Assembly: GCA_027483175.1 (NCBI GenBank)
Contig: JAIXVE010000121.1
Location: forward strand, 1-53,554
Direction of reading: 5' to 3'
DNA: 53,554 nucleotides
Source of the DNA: Verrucomicrobiaceae bacterium
Lineage (GTDB): Bacteria; Verrucomicrobiota; Verrucomicrobiia; Verrucomicrobiales; V1-33
The notes below the pieces were generated by a model. The model was not told the origin of the DNA and made no database searches. It worked only from the letters and a program-made list of their open reading frames with translations. The translations under genes were made by a program, and so were the position numbers. This document shows, in pieces, positions 26,612-34,851 of this stretch; the stretch's first letter is position 1, and each line of letters opens with the position of its first letter.

Positions 26612-28263
26612 TTGGTTTTCGCAAGCTGAGTTTTTACCTGCGCGGCCAACTCCGCAGAAATGCTTTCATACAGTTCCCGGATCGCATACCGATCCGCTTC
26701 CATCAGTGGCGCCAGCCCCGACCAGCAGACCTGACTCCGGAACTGCAGCTCTCCGGCATCCGGCAGCACCGCCGCTGATGACTTCTTGAAAATCCGATCC
26801 CAGAAGGTCACCCCGCGGGCGTCTCCGGTATTCAGCGTTGATTCCGACCATCGTCCGTCGCTGAAACAGTTCGTATACCACACCTCCGTCCGGTCAAATC
26901 CACGCCGCGCCAGATTCAGATACGCAATCGGCGGACGACCCGCCGTCAGTGCCGCAACTCCCCCGCCCACATTCGTCTCCCACCCCGCCGTCCGATAACA
27001 ATCCACCAGATCATGAAAATGGTCGAACGGATAATCAATCGACGCCAGCACTCTCAGCTCCCCGCGCGTGAACACCCAAACCTTCGAACGCAGCCCGCTC
27101 GTCTCAATCGCGCGCGTCTCAGGAATCGTGTCACCCTGCGTCCAGCCCTTCACTTCCTTCGGCAGCGTCAACGCCAGCTCCGGGAAATCCGAAGGCCCAT
27201 AGCTCACCACCTCCGGTACAGGCTTCAGACTCTTGAAATGAACCACCCCGCGCGCCGCCGCCGCCATCCCAAAAACCGTCAGCGCCGCCAGCATCACCAT
27301 CCCGTAACGCTTCTTCCCCACCCCCAATGGCACCGCCACCCCACCAGCCTCAACACCGCTTTCCTGACCTCGCTGAACCGCAGCCACCGCTCCTCCCGAC
27401 GTCCAACGCACCCCCACCTCGAAAAACGCAAGAAATCGATCAAAACTGAACACCAGCAGCAACTCCACCGCAAAGATCACTGCCCCGAAAATCAAGTGCG
27501 GCGTCCCATGCAGGATGTCCCACCCATTCCGCACCAGCACATACGCCCCAAACGTAATCCGCACCACGTTCATCGCAATCACCACCATTGCCGCAAACAC
27601 CGAAAGCAGCACCCAGTGCCACCACGGCCGACGCTCCAGCACAAAAAGCAACGCCGCAAAAGCGGCCACCGCCATAAACGACTGAATCCCGGAACACGCG
27701 TCCTCCACCATCAATTGGGTCATCGGCAATTCAATCACCGTCCCGGATCGCATGTGCACAATCCCCAGCAGATCCAGCAGGCTGCTCGACACCGCCACGG
27801 CCACCTTCTTCAATTCCAGCATGAAAACGTTGTCCAGCCCCAACGGCGGCGGAAATGAAACCGCCAGAAGAGCCAACGGCGGGAACAATGTGTTCACTGC
27901 CTTCCATCCCGCCCGCAACCACGACACCGCCGCCATCAGCGCAAGCACCCCCAATCCCCCCGTCCAAGGCGACCAACTCCGCAACGAAAACGCAAACAGC
28001 AGCACCGCCACCCCCAGAAAAGCACTCGCCCCAAGCTCTGTCCTCCGGGCCGTCGCCGGCGTCTTCGCCAGCCTCATCCCCCACGTCACCAACCCAATCC
28101 CCCACGCCAATGGAAAAAATCGATACGGCTCGTTCACCCAAAGCCGCATCCCCAAATCATAAAGCATCGGCAGCAGTCCGATCAACGCAACCACCAGTAG
28201 CACCCGCACCAAATGATTGGTCGGCAACGCGTCCGTAATTCCTGTGGATGAGGGAAGTTTCAC
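26608..28263 (-). CDS. Exosortase (EpsH/Xrt family) fused to a C-terminal EpsI domain
   Basis: Exosortases are membrane transpeptidases that recognise PEP-CTERM tails. This 551-residue protein has about eight membrane helices within residues 18-282 and the catalytic motifs VEDACSGIQS with Cys190, MNVVRIT with Arg235 and LHGTPHLIFG with His252/His256. After another helix (320-337) comes an EpsI-like domain (about 345-545: PSDFPELALTLPKEVKGW, WVFTRGELRVLASIDYPFDH). Fusion of the two functions is visible in one uninterrupted frame. Likely substrates are the PEP-CTERM proteins encoded in this window, two of them immediately upstream. It is the first gene after the terminator at 28269-28304. The exact Xrt subtype is not assigned. 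Confidence 0.93.
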   Translation of the reverse strand: MKLPSSTGITDALPTNHLVRVLLVVALIGLLPMLYDLGMRLWVNEPYRFFPLAWGIGLVTWGMRLAKTPATARRTELGASAFLGVAVLLFAFSLRSWSPWTGGLGVLALMAAVSWLRAGWKAVNTLFPPLALLAVSFPPPLGLDNVFMLELKKVAVAVSSSLLDLLGIVHMRSGTVIELPMTQLMVEDACSGIQSFMAVAAFAALLFVLERRPWWHWVLLSVFAAMVVIAMNVVRITFGAYVLVRNGWDILHGTPHLIFGAVIFAVELLLVFSFDRFLAFFEVGVRWTSGGAVAAVQRGQESGVEAGGVAVPLGVGKKRYGMVMLAALTVFGMAAAARGVVHFKSLKPVPEVVSYGPSDFPELALTLPKEVKGWTQGDTIPETRAIETSGLRSKVWVFTRGELRVLASIDYPFDHFHDLVDCYRTAGWETNVGGGVAALTAGRPPIAYLNLARRGFDRTEVWYTNCFSDGRWSESTLNTGDARGVTFWDRIFKKSSAAVLPDAGELQFRSQVCWSGLAPLMEADRYAIRELYESISAELAAQVKTQLAKTK

Positions 28264-28268
28264 AGCAT

Positions 28269-28304
28269 TAAAAAAAGCACCTGCTGGAAATCCCAGCAGG
28301 TGCT
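28269..28304 (-). terminator. Rho-independent terminator after the PEP-CTERM gene
   Basis: A 12-bp perfect stem (AGCACCTGCTGG at 28276-28287 with CCAGCAGGTGCT at 28293-28304) and a 5-base loop. On the minus strand it is followed by a run of T. It should end the transcript of the PEP-CTERM gene at 28363-29067 and separates it from the exosortase operon. Confidence 0.92.
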
Positions 28305-28362
28305 CTGAATCTAGATCAGCAGAAGTTCAGACACAATCTGAATTCTCGACCCACGCCAACTT

Positions 28363-29067
28363 TCAGGCGCGGCGGCTGCGGAAACGCAGGACCATCGCAC
28401 CAAGAGCCAGCGCCATCACGGACGAACCAGCTTCTGGCACCGCCACGATCGATGGAATCACGCCAACAAAGCGGGAACCGCTCGCGAATCCGTCGTCACC
28501 CGTATCGAAGGTCGTTGGCAGGGAAGCCACGTCATTCAACTGGACGAACGTACGGCTCGTCAGACCGAGCAAGGTCGCCGCGGGTGGCGTGCCCAAACCT
28601 GGATTGCCGATCGTCATGAAACCGTCATAGTTCGTGTTGCCCACGGCCTTGATTTCGCTGACGCCAAGGAAGTAAGTCCCGGCGGTCAGGGTCGTCGTGC
28701 CAGCGAAGGAACCGAAGTGCATGTCAGCATTCGTGATCACGTCCGTCAGCGAAGCTCCCGGAGGAGTGTTGAAGGTCGCTTCTTTGATCTTCGTGTAGGT
28801 CGTGCCGCTCAGGGAGTACAGACCAACAGTCTTGGCTTCAGCCGCCGTCCAACCGTCCCCACCACCACCTTGAATGGCAGGAAGGCGATAGTCATAGATG
28901 GCAAATCCGTCGAGGATCACCGAAGCAGACAGCGTGAACGCCATGCCGTAGATCGCAGGAGTCGTCGGCTGGGTCGTTGCGGTTTGCGTACCGGTCACGA
29001 TGTAGGCCGCGTTGGCCGACATCGCGGATGCAGCCATCATGGCCGCGAGTGCGAGTGTTTTTTTCAT
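28363..29067 (-). CDS. PEP-CTERM sorted secreted protein
   Basis: A 234-residue exported protein of unknown function. Starting at the ATG at 29067 gives a standard signal peptide (MKKTLALAAMMAASAMSANA); an ATG 9 codons upstream is less likely. The mature region is rich in Gly, Thr and Ala and looks like a beta-sandwich (LSASVILDGFAIYDYRLPA, TLTAGTYFLGVSEI). The C-terminus is a sorting tail: VPEAGSSVMALALGAMVLRF then an Arg-rich end, with the variant PEA in place of PEP. It has its own terminator and possible promoter and sits just before the exosortase gene, which makes it a probable highly expressed local substrate. Confidence 0.88.
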   Translation of the reverse strand: MKKTLALAAMMAASAMSANAAYIVTGTQTATTQPTTPAIYGMAFTLSASVILDGFAIYDYRLPAIQGGGGDGWTAAEAKTVGLYSLSGTTYTKIKEATFNTPPGASLTDVITNADMHFGSFAGTTTLTAGTYFLGVSEIKAVGNTNYDGFMTIGNPGLGTPPAATLLGLTSRTFVQLNDVASLPTTFDTGDDGFASGSRFVGVIPSIVAVPEAGSSVMALALGAMVLRFRSRRA

Positions 29068-29122
29068 TTGGTTTTGGGTTGGGTTTGGGGACATTCGTGA
29101 AATTTTAAGTCAGACAGGTCGC

Positions 29123-29151
29123 GAATTAATCTTCGGAAGTGCACTCGTCAA
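29123..29151 (-). promoter_or_regulatory. Possible promoter of the PEP-CTERM gene
   Basis: On the minus strand TTGACG (29146-29151) is followed after 17 bases by TAATTC (29123-29128), in an AT-rich stretch 56 bases before the ATG at 29067. The -35 box is close to consensus and the -10 box is weak. The gene has its own terminator, so a separate promoter is expected. Confidence 0.4.
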
Positions 29152-29268
29152 GAGAAGAACATGAGATTTTGCTTTTTTGTCGGATCGTGTCAGTCGCCTT
29201 TTTTCGGCAATTCATCAATCCAACTCCAATATTACAGCAGACGCCGTGCCAAGCGCACCCCCCCCCCC

Positions 29269-30954
29269 TTAGAATGAATACGTGAAATTCATCCCAACCC
29301 GATTCGCACTGAAGTTCCAGGCGCTGAAATTCGAATTATTGTCCTGAAACTGGTAGCTCAGCTGAAGCCCTGCCCGCGTCGACACTCGCCACGACAGCGA
29401 TGTGTTGACATTCCAGAACGTCGCCTCCCGCCCTAGGAACTGGTCGCTACCCGCAAGATCCTGATAATCATCCACCCGATAGTTCACTTGCAGCGAAGCA
29501 GTCAACCGCTCGGTCAGTGTCCGGCTCACCCCAAGGTTGTAATTGTTGAAATTCATCGCCCCGTTGCCTCCCACCGCAGCAGGCGCTGCCGATCGGTTGA
29601 ATCCAACCGTCACCGTCATCCGGTCCGACGCCTGCCAGGTACCCGCGAGCGACCCAATCCAGCCCGGCCCATCCCCCCCCTCAACCCCCGAAAGCGAGTT
29701 GATCTGCCTCCCAACACTCCCCGTAAATCCCGTCTTCGCAGTCGCCTGCCACGCCGCCGTCGCATTGATCGAACTGAATGACCAACTCGAAAAACCTTCC
29801 TGCTCGTTGGATGACCACATGTAGTTGCCTCCCAGCCGAGTCTTGGCTGTCACCGCGTAGTTCCCCCCGATATTCGCCGTAATCCCCGTGTTCCCAGTAA
29901 ATGGCTGGGTCTGATACGACTGCTGGACAAAATCCATCACCATCACATTGAAGGCTGCCGTCACCCGCGTCTTCTCACTGATCTCATAGAAGCTGTTCAC
30001 CCCCCCGGAATAGTTCCGGCTCACCGCAAAACCTCCGGCAAGTCGATCCGGCGCATTCATCTGCGCGGCATTCAAATCAATCGAACACGAAAAGTCCCCG
30101 ATCCCAAACGTCGGGTGCAATCCGGCATTCGCGTTCCACCCGCTGAATTCGCTGTGCTCGAAATATGTCACGTAACTGCCCCCAAGTACTGCATTGAGCG
30201 ACCGCAGCACATTCCCGGAAAGAACGTCGTACGTAGAGTTGAATCCCGTGTTCAGGATAATGTCACTGAGCTGTCCAACGCTGGTCTGCTGAAACTGGAT
30301 GTTGTCGTCATACGTGACCCCAGCAGACAGACTGAAGGTCCACGGCCGCGCCGCACCACTCTCCTGGATCTGCTCAAGGATCTCCCGTGACACTTCACGC
30401 GAAGTATCAAGCCCCGGACCAGGCGTCTCCGCACTCGCCGCCGACGCGGTCGCATCCGCCCCCTCAAGTGACGCCGCACCCGATGTCGCCGGGGCGAGGC
30501 CCGGAGCATCCAGCGGCACCAACTCCCCTTCCGGAGCCCCACCATCCACAGCCGAACCCGGAGGATTCGCCGGCAGACTCATCGGAGGCGTCACCGGCTC
30601 GGTCCCAACCCCAATCTGCGGAACCAGCGGTGCCGCAGCTTTGGTCGCATCCATCGGAACCTCCCCTGTCGGCAACGCCGCCGCCTTCGGCACAGACGGC
30701 ACACCACCAGCCACTTGATCGGATACCGGCTCAAGCGGCTGTGCCGATGGCACCTCCGAAACCGGTGGCGCAGCCATCATCGCAGTCACCCCCAGCAACG
30801 AAACTCCCACCACCGCACACATCGCAGATGTCCCCGCCGCTACGCCCGCCCGATTCGGCACCTCCTCGACCGGTCGCCCCAGTACCCTGAGCTTCTCATC
30901 AAAAAACCGATCGCGCGGGCGCGATGCTCTGGGACGGCTATGGGATGATTTCAT
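29269..30954 (-). CDS. Beta-barrel outer-membrane protein with anchored N-terminus and Pro/Ala linker
   Basis: A 561-residue protein from the ATG at 30954. It has a positively charged N-terminus of about 36 residues, then a hydrophobic helix (about 39-61), then a low-complexity Pro/Ala/Gly linker to about residue 190, and a C-terminal domain of alternating beta-strands (FSLSAGVTYDDNIQFQQTSV, VNYRVDDYQDLAGSDQFLG) ending in FSANRVGMNFTYSF. A terminal Phe is the usual recognition signal for barrel insertion. It resembles BBP2-like porins of exopolysaccharide loci and could form the outer-membrane exit. The long charged N-terminus is unusual for a simple signal peptide. The frame extends upstream to 31056, but without signal-like features. 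Confidence 0.8.
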   Translation of the reverse strand: MKSSHSRPRASRPRDRFFDEKLRVLGRPVEEVPNRAGVAAGTSAMCAVVGVSLLGVTAMMAAPPVSEVPSAQPLEPVSDQVAGGVPSVPKAAALPTGEVPMDATKAAAPLVPQIGVGTEPVTPPMSLPANPPGSAVDGGAPEGELVPLDAPGLAPATSGAASLEGADATASAASAETPGPGLDTSREVSREILEQIQESGAARPWTFSLSAGVTYDDNIQFQQTSVGQLSDIILNTGFNSTYDVLSGNVLRSLNAVLGGSYVTYFEHSEFSGWNANAGLHPTFGIGDFSCSIDLNAAQMNAPDRLAGGFAVSRNYSGGVNSFYEISEKTRVTAAFNVMVMDFVQQSYQTQPFTGNTGITANIGGNYAVTAKTRLGGNYMWSSNEQEGFSSWSFSSINATAAWQATAKTGFTGSVGRQINSLSGVEGGDGPGWIGSLAGTWQASDRMTVTVGFNRSAAPAAVGGNGAMNFNNYNLGVSRTLTERLTASLQVNYRVDDYQDLAGSDQFLGREATFWNVNTSLSWRVSTRAGLQLSYQFQDNNSNFSAWNFSANRVGMNFTYSF

Positions 30955-31178
30955 GGCTGGATGAACGTCAGGAAAAATGATGGCTGCATGCACGGACACT
31001 AGTTGCCAAACGACCGCAGCGTCTCGTCTCTTCGCGGTTCGTAACACCCTTGGCAAGAACTTTCAAACACGCCCTCTTCAATCGACATTTAAACCCACAC
31101 CCGCGCCCGTCATCATACCGCCATCCAAACTTACCCCACCGCAGGACACTCACTCCCGACAAAACATCGCTTCCGACT

Positions 31179-31217
31179 AAAAGAAAGAGGCGGACCGACT
31201 TCTCATCGATCCGCCTC
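31179..31217 (-). terminator. Probable terminator after the small secreted protein gene
   Basis: An 8-bp stem GAGGCGGA (31187-31194) with TCCGCCTC (31210-31217), 15-base loop. On the minus strand it is followed by TTTCTTTT. It lies 20 bases after the stop of the gene at 31238-31990. Confidence 0.65.
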
Positions 31218-31237
31218 CAAAATTTCTGAAAGTTATC

Positions 31238-31990
31238 TCAAGGCGTGTTGTTCGAAACACTGCCACCACCACCCTCACCACCGTCACCAGGATCAACCGG
31301 CGTACCACCACCTTCGCCACCAGTGCCTGGATCAATAGGCGTACCACCGCCTTCTTCCTCCACCGGGTACAAAACTGGCAATCCCGCAGCAGCCTGATTC
31401 AGTGCGTCAATCGGACGAACCACCGCAATCGGCCGACCAGCAATCCCCCAAAGCCACCCACTCACCTCGCCATTTCGTCCGGCCGCACGCGACGCCGCGA
31501 CAATCGCCGCATTCAAAGTCGCCACCGTCGCCTTCGTCTTGGCTGTCTCCCCTGCCACCACCTTCGTTCCCGCCTCAGCCTTCGGGGTCTCAGTTTGCCC
31601 AAAAACCGAAAGCCTTACCCCACTCCGCGCGGCCGCCACCACCTTAGCCGCTTGCTCAGGATGACTCCCCACCACCGTCGCCACCGTCACCGGAGCAAGC
31701 AATGGCTGAACGCGAACACTCGTTTCCACAACCTCAAGCATCTTCTTGGGGTTCGCCGCAATCGCACCGGAAATCAATCCCGCCGCAGCCACATCGTCAC
31801 CCGGTGCGAGCGCCCCAATCGCCTTCTCAAACAGTCGCTTCGCTTCCTCAGGAGAAACTCCTTCGAACTTAGCAGCCTGTTGCTTCGTCAGTTCACCCAG
31901 CGAAGAAGGTCTCGGCCCGGCTTGCTGGGCCGACACAATACTCGTCACAGCCAAAAAGAACAGGGCAATTGAGGGCAAGGGCTTCATCAT
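31238..31990 (-). CDS. Secreted protein with Gly-rich C-terminal repeats, unknown function
   Basis: A 250-residue exported protein: signal peptide at 1-21 (MMKPLPSIALFFLAVTSIVS), then a helical, Ala-rich domain (GVSPEEAKRLFEKAIGALAP, AANPKKMLEVVETSVRVQPL) and a C-terminal tail with two near-copies of GGGTPIDPGTGGE/GGGTPVDPGDGGE. No family is recognised. It lacks a PEP-CTERM tail. It is followed by a terminator and lies between a PEP-CTERM gene and the barrel gene, so a role at the cell surface or in the matrix is plausible but unproven. Confidence 0.75.
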   Translation of the reverse strand: MMKPLPSIALFFLAVTSIVSAQQAGPRPSSLGELTKQQAAKFEGVSPEEAKRLFEKAIGALAPGDDVAAAGLISGAIAANPKKMLEVVETSVRVQPLLAPVTVATVVGSHPEQAAKVVAAARSGVRLSVFGQTETPKAEAGTKVVAGETAKTKATVATLNAAIVAASRAAGRNGEVSGWLWGIAGRPIAVVRPIDALNQAAAGLPVLYPVEEEGGGTPIDPGTGGEGGGTPVDPGDGGEGGGGSVSNNTP

Positions 31991-32024
31991 GGTTGATTGG
32001 ATTTAGTTCTTCTGACTGCTAGCA

Positions 32025-32043
32025 CCGGCAAGAATTGTGCCGG
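32025..32043 (-). terminator. Short inverted repeat downstream of a PEP-CTERM gene
   Basis: CCGGCA (32025-32030) and TGCCGG (32038-32043) form a 6-bp stem with a 7-base loop, about 110 bases after the stop of the gene at 32151-32939. No T-run follows on the minus strand, so termination activity is doubtful. Confidence 0.3.
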
Positions 32044-32150
32044 AAGTGTGATTAATGTGGTGCTTTCGCCATCTCAATAATGTGACCATCCGAGATGACT
32101 GTGAGCCACGCTCACCACAAACAAGCTCAGCAAGACTCAGTCGGCCCAAC

Positions 32151-32939
32151 TCAGGAATTGCGACGACGACGAACGAACACCAGCGCTGCAGCACCAATCG
32201 CAAGGCTCGCTGTGCCAGGCTCAGGAACCGTCACCAGCATGATCGGCAACCCGCTGTTCACACCAATGTTACGCACACTGCTCGTCGAGAAGTTGCCAGT
32301 AGAATCCGTTCCCGTGTTGACACTCCGGAAAAACCCGAAATTCGGCGATGCCCCGATCGCATTGGAACCAATCAGCGGCGCAGCCTGAGAACCGCCACCA
32401 AGCGCACCCGAATTGACACTAGACACCGACTGCCAGAACCCGTCCAAGAACACCTCATAGTTCAACGTGATCCCCACAACATTCCCACTCGTCGGATTCA
32501 GCGCCACAGGGGTCGGGAAACTCACCGCCACAGGGATGCTGGAATTAGTAGCCAGCGTAACATTGCCCAAATTGAAAACCGCAGTCGGTGCACCAGGACT
32601 CCCAACTTGATTGCTGAACGCCAACCCGCCACTCGTCAACGGCACCGAATTCCACAACCAAACATTGAGCCGAGTCGGGGCAGCCAGAATCGCAGCACCC
32701 GATTGGTTAATCATACGAAGATTGATACCCGAAAGAGCATCCCCCGGCGTGAAGTTCGCCAAGTTGAGCGCCCCACCCAAGTACCGATTCCCAAACGTCC
32801 CGACCGGATTCGTAGACGATTCCAGCGCAGGAAACAGCAGCGAAAGATTCGAGAGGCTGTCGTAAACAACAGCAGACTGAACCGTGGCTACCCCTGAAAG
32901 GAGCATCGCGGCGAGCGGGGCAAGGCGGGTGAATTTCAT
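32151..32939 (-). CDS. PEP-CTERM sorted secreted protein
   Basis: A 262-residue exported protein from the ATG at 32939 (MKFTRLAPLAAMLLSGVATV, a normal signal peptide). The frame also has an ATG at 32987, but the extra 16 residues (MALSRVSMRKSQFSST) are charged and precede the signal. The mature part is predicted all-beta with many Asn, Ser, Gly and Val residues, for example GDALSGINLRMINQSGAAIL. The tail is a classical sorting signal: VPEPGTASLAIGAAALVFV followed by RRRRNS. It should be processed by the local exosortase. It is the first minus-strand gene of the locus; the gene next to it on the other side is on the + strand. Confidence 0.88.
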   Translation of the reverse strand: MKFTRLAPLAAMLLSGVATVQSAVVYDSLSNLSLLFPALESSTNPVGTFGNRYLGGALNLANFTPGDALSGINLRMINQSGAAILAAPTRLNVWLWNSVPLTSGGLAFSNQVGSPGAPTAVFNLGNVTLATNSSIPVAVSFPTPVALNPTSGNVVGITLNYEVFLDGFWQSVSSVNSGALGGGSQAAPLIGSNAIGASPNFGFFRSVNTGTDSTGNFSTSSVRNIGVNSGLPIMLVTVPEPGTASLAIGAAALVFVRRRRNS

Positions 32940-33164
32940 GGTTGAGGAAAACTGAGACTTTCGCATCGATACTCGACTAAGGGCCAACTGTAAAGAGTTT
33001 TTTTGTTCTCTCCAGACCGGTCACCCGAAATCCCCCGCTACTGACATGCCCAAGAAGCATTGCAGCACCCTCCATTTTCAGTTAGCTTTTCGGTGAAATC
33101 GTCTTCATGAAACCCGTTTTCGCAAAACCCCTCGTCTCACTCCTTGATTAATGAACTCTGATTC

Positions 33165-33836
33165 ATGAACTCTCTGCCTGCCGTCTCCCCCTCCCCATGG
33201 AATCGCTGGCTCCTCGCGCTCGCCCTGATCGCGGGCATCGTCATCGTCCTGCAACGCATCGCTCCGCTTCCCATCCCGCGCGCAACCACCGCTCCAGCCT
33301 CTCCCAAACCAGGCTCCTCATCATGGACCCGCCTCGAAAACTGCCGCCTCCTGCCAAATAGCGCCAACGACGGCGACAGCTTCAAAATCTCCGCCGCCGG
33401 CCGGGAACTCGTCGTCCGGCTCTACTTCGCCGACTGCCCGGAAACCGTCCAGCGATCAGCCAGCCCCGACCGCATCGCCGACCAAGCCCGCTACTTCGGC
33501 GGCATCAGCAACGACGCCGTCATCGCCGCCGGTCAGCAAGCCCGCAACTTCACCGCCAATCTCCTCCGCAGCACCCGATTTACCGTCTTCACCCGCTGGG
33601 AACGCGTCTTCGACAGCCACCGCTTCTACGCTCACGTCAGTCTCCCAACCACCCCCAACTCTCCCGCAGACCTAGCCGAACGCCTCGTCGCTGCAGGTCT
33701 CGCCCGCATCCACACCACCGGAGCCGATCACCCGCTCGGCACCTCAGAACGCCAGCAGCACCAGCATCTCCGCTCCCTCGAACGCATAGCCAAGGCCGCC
33801 GGCCTCGGCGCATGGCGCCACCTCTCCACCCGCTGA
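33165..33836 (+). CDS. Membrane-anchored SNase-type (thermonuclease-like) protein
   Basis: A 223-residue protein with an N-terminal membrane segment (WNRWLLALALIAGIVIVLQR, 12-31), a Pro/Ala linker and a staphylococcal-nuclease-like OB domain (about 54-185). Visible active-site candidates are NDGDSFKI (69-75), RLYFADCPET with Arg85, Asp90 and Glu93, and DSHRFYAHVSL with Arg153, matching the family's Arg/Asp/Glu/Arg set. The C-terminal helix is rich in Arg, Leu and His. It should cleave nucleic acid, probably outside the cytoplasm. It is the first gene of a six-gene + strand series; the region upstream is the divergent intergenic of the EPS locus. Confidence 0.85.
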   Translation: MNSLPAVSPSPWNRWLLALALIAGIVIVLQRIAPLPIPRATTAPASPKPGSSSWTRLENCRLLPNSANDGDSFKISAAGRELVVRLYFADCPETVQRSASPDRIADQARYFGGISNDAVIAAGQQARNFTANLLRSTRFTVFTRWERVFDSHRFYAHVSLPTTPNSPADLAERLVAAGLARIHTTGADHPLGTSERQQHQHLRSLERIAKAAGLGAWRHLSTR

Positions 33837-33894
33837 CCGCTAACTTGAATTTCCGCCTGGCACTCTCACCGGAGCCACCCCATACAATTCTCCA

Positions 33895-34785
33895 ATGGCC
33901 GTCCCTCTCCCGCGTCGCCGCTTCATGGCCGCTCTCCCCGCCGTCCTCCTGCCGTCCCTCGGCCGGGCCGCCGGTGTCGACGCCATCCTCCGCGGCACTC
34001 TCGAACGCGCCTACATCGGCTGGGCTGAAGCCATGAAACGCGGCGACCTCGCCGCCTTCTCACGCTACACCTCACGCTACCGCCAGCTCTGCCTCCGCAA
34101 CGAGGTCGTCTCCCTCGGTCAGCCATGGCCCCGCGCCGTCTTCAAAGGCATCGTCCAGGCACCCGCCCTCACCGGCCTCACCTGCCTCGATGCCGCCCAG
34201 CACGGCGATACCGCCCGGCTCGTCTACTTCGGCAAGGTCGACTTCGGCCTCGATGGCGGCGCCGCCGCCGAAAACCCCGTCGTCCTCCGCTTCCTCCGCG
34301 AATCCGACGGCTGGAAATTCGACTGGCTCCAGTTCGTCAATCTCGGCAAAGACGACGCCACCCGCCAATCCCTCCGCAGCGGCGGCAGCGACTGGCTCAA
34401 ATCGCCCCAGTTCGCCCTCTCCGGCTCCTACCCGCCCGTTCCGAAACCCTGCCGCGAACCCTACCAGGTCGCCGGCATCTCCGTCATCGCCAACGGCTGC
34501 CGCGTCTCCATCTCCATCAACGCAGGCATCCACGTCGAATCCATCGAAAACGACTCCGGCGGCCGCGTCATCACCGGCGGTCTCCAGAAGGGCCTCAACC
34601 CCGTCGTCATCTCCCCCGCCGTTCTTCCCGGAATCGCCTCACCTTCCCTCCAGATCGCCGTCCTCGCCAAGAACGGCAGCGCCTCCCGCGTCCTCTGGAA
34701 ATGGTCCCCGCCAGATCCCCCGGCCAGCTGGAAACCTCGCTACGACACCAGCATTTTCATCAAATCCTCAGCCGCCGTCCGCTGA
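33895..34785 (+). CDS. Exported protein with NTF2-like domain, unknown function
   Basis: A 296-residue protein. The N-terminus MAVPLPRRRFMAALPAVLLP has a RRRF pair and hydrophobic core resembling a Tat signal peptide, ending near GRAAG. The next part (RGTLERAYIGWAEAMKRGDL, AAFSRYTSRYRQLCL, LRFLRESDGWKFDWLQFVNL) has the helix-plus-curved-sheet pattern of NTF2-like/SnoaL folds. The last 120 residues look like a beta-sandwich (PCREPYQVAGISVIANGCRV, SISINAGIHVESIENDSGG). No catalytic motif is recognised. It is 58 bases after the nuclease gene and 66 bases before the giant membrane protein, on the same strand, so it is likely a partner of that protein. Confidence 0.7.
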   Translation: MAVPLPRRRFMAALPAVLLPSLGRAAGVDAILRGTLERAYIGWAEAMKRGDLAAFSRYTSRYRQLCLRNEVVSLGQPWPRAVFKGIVQAPALTGLTCLDAAQHGDTARLVYFGKVDFGLDGGAAAENPVVLRFLRESDGWKFDWLQFVNLGKDDATRQSLRSGGSDWLKSPQFALSGSYPPVPKPCREPYQVAGISVIANGCRVSISINAGIHVESIENDSGGRVITGGLQKGLNPVVISPAVLPGIASPSLQIAVLAKNGSASRVLWKWSPPDPPASWKPRYDTSIFIKSSAAVR

Positions 34786-34851
34786 CCACCCTCCCTCCGG
34801 AATCACCGGAATATTCTGGCGCCGCCCGGCTTCCGCTGGCAGGCTCCTCAC

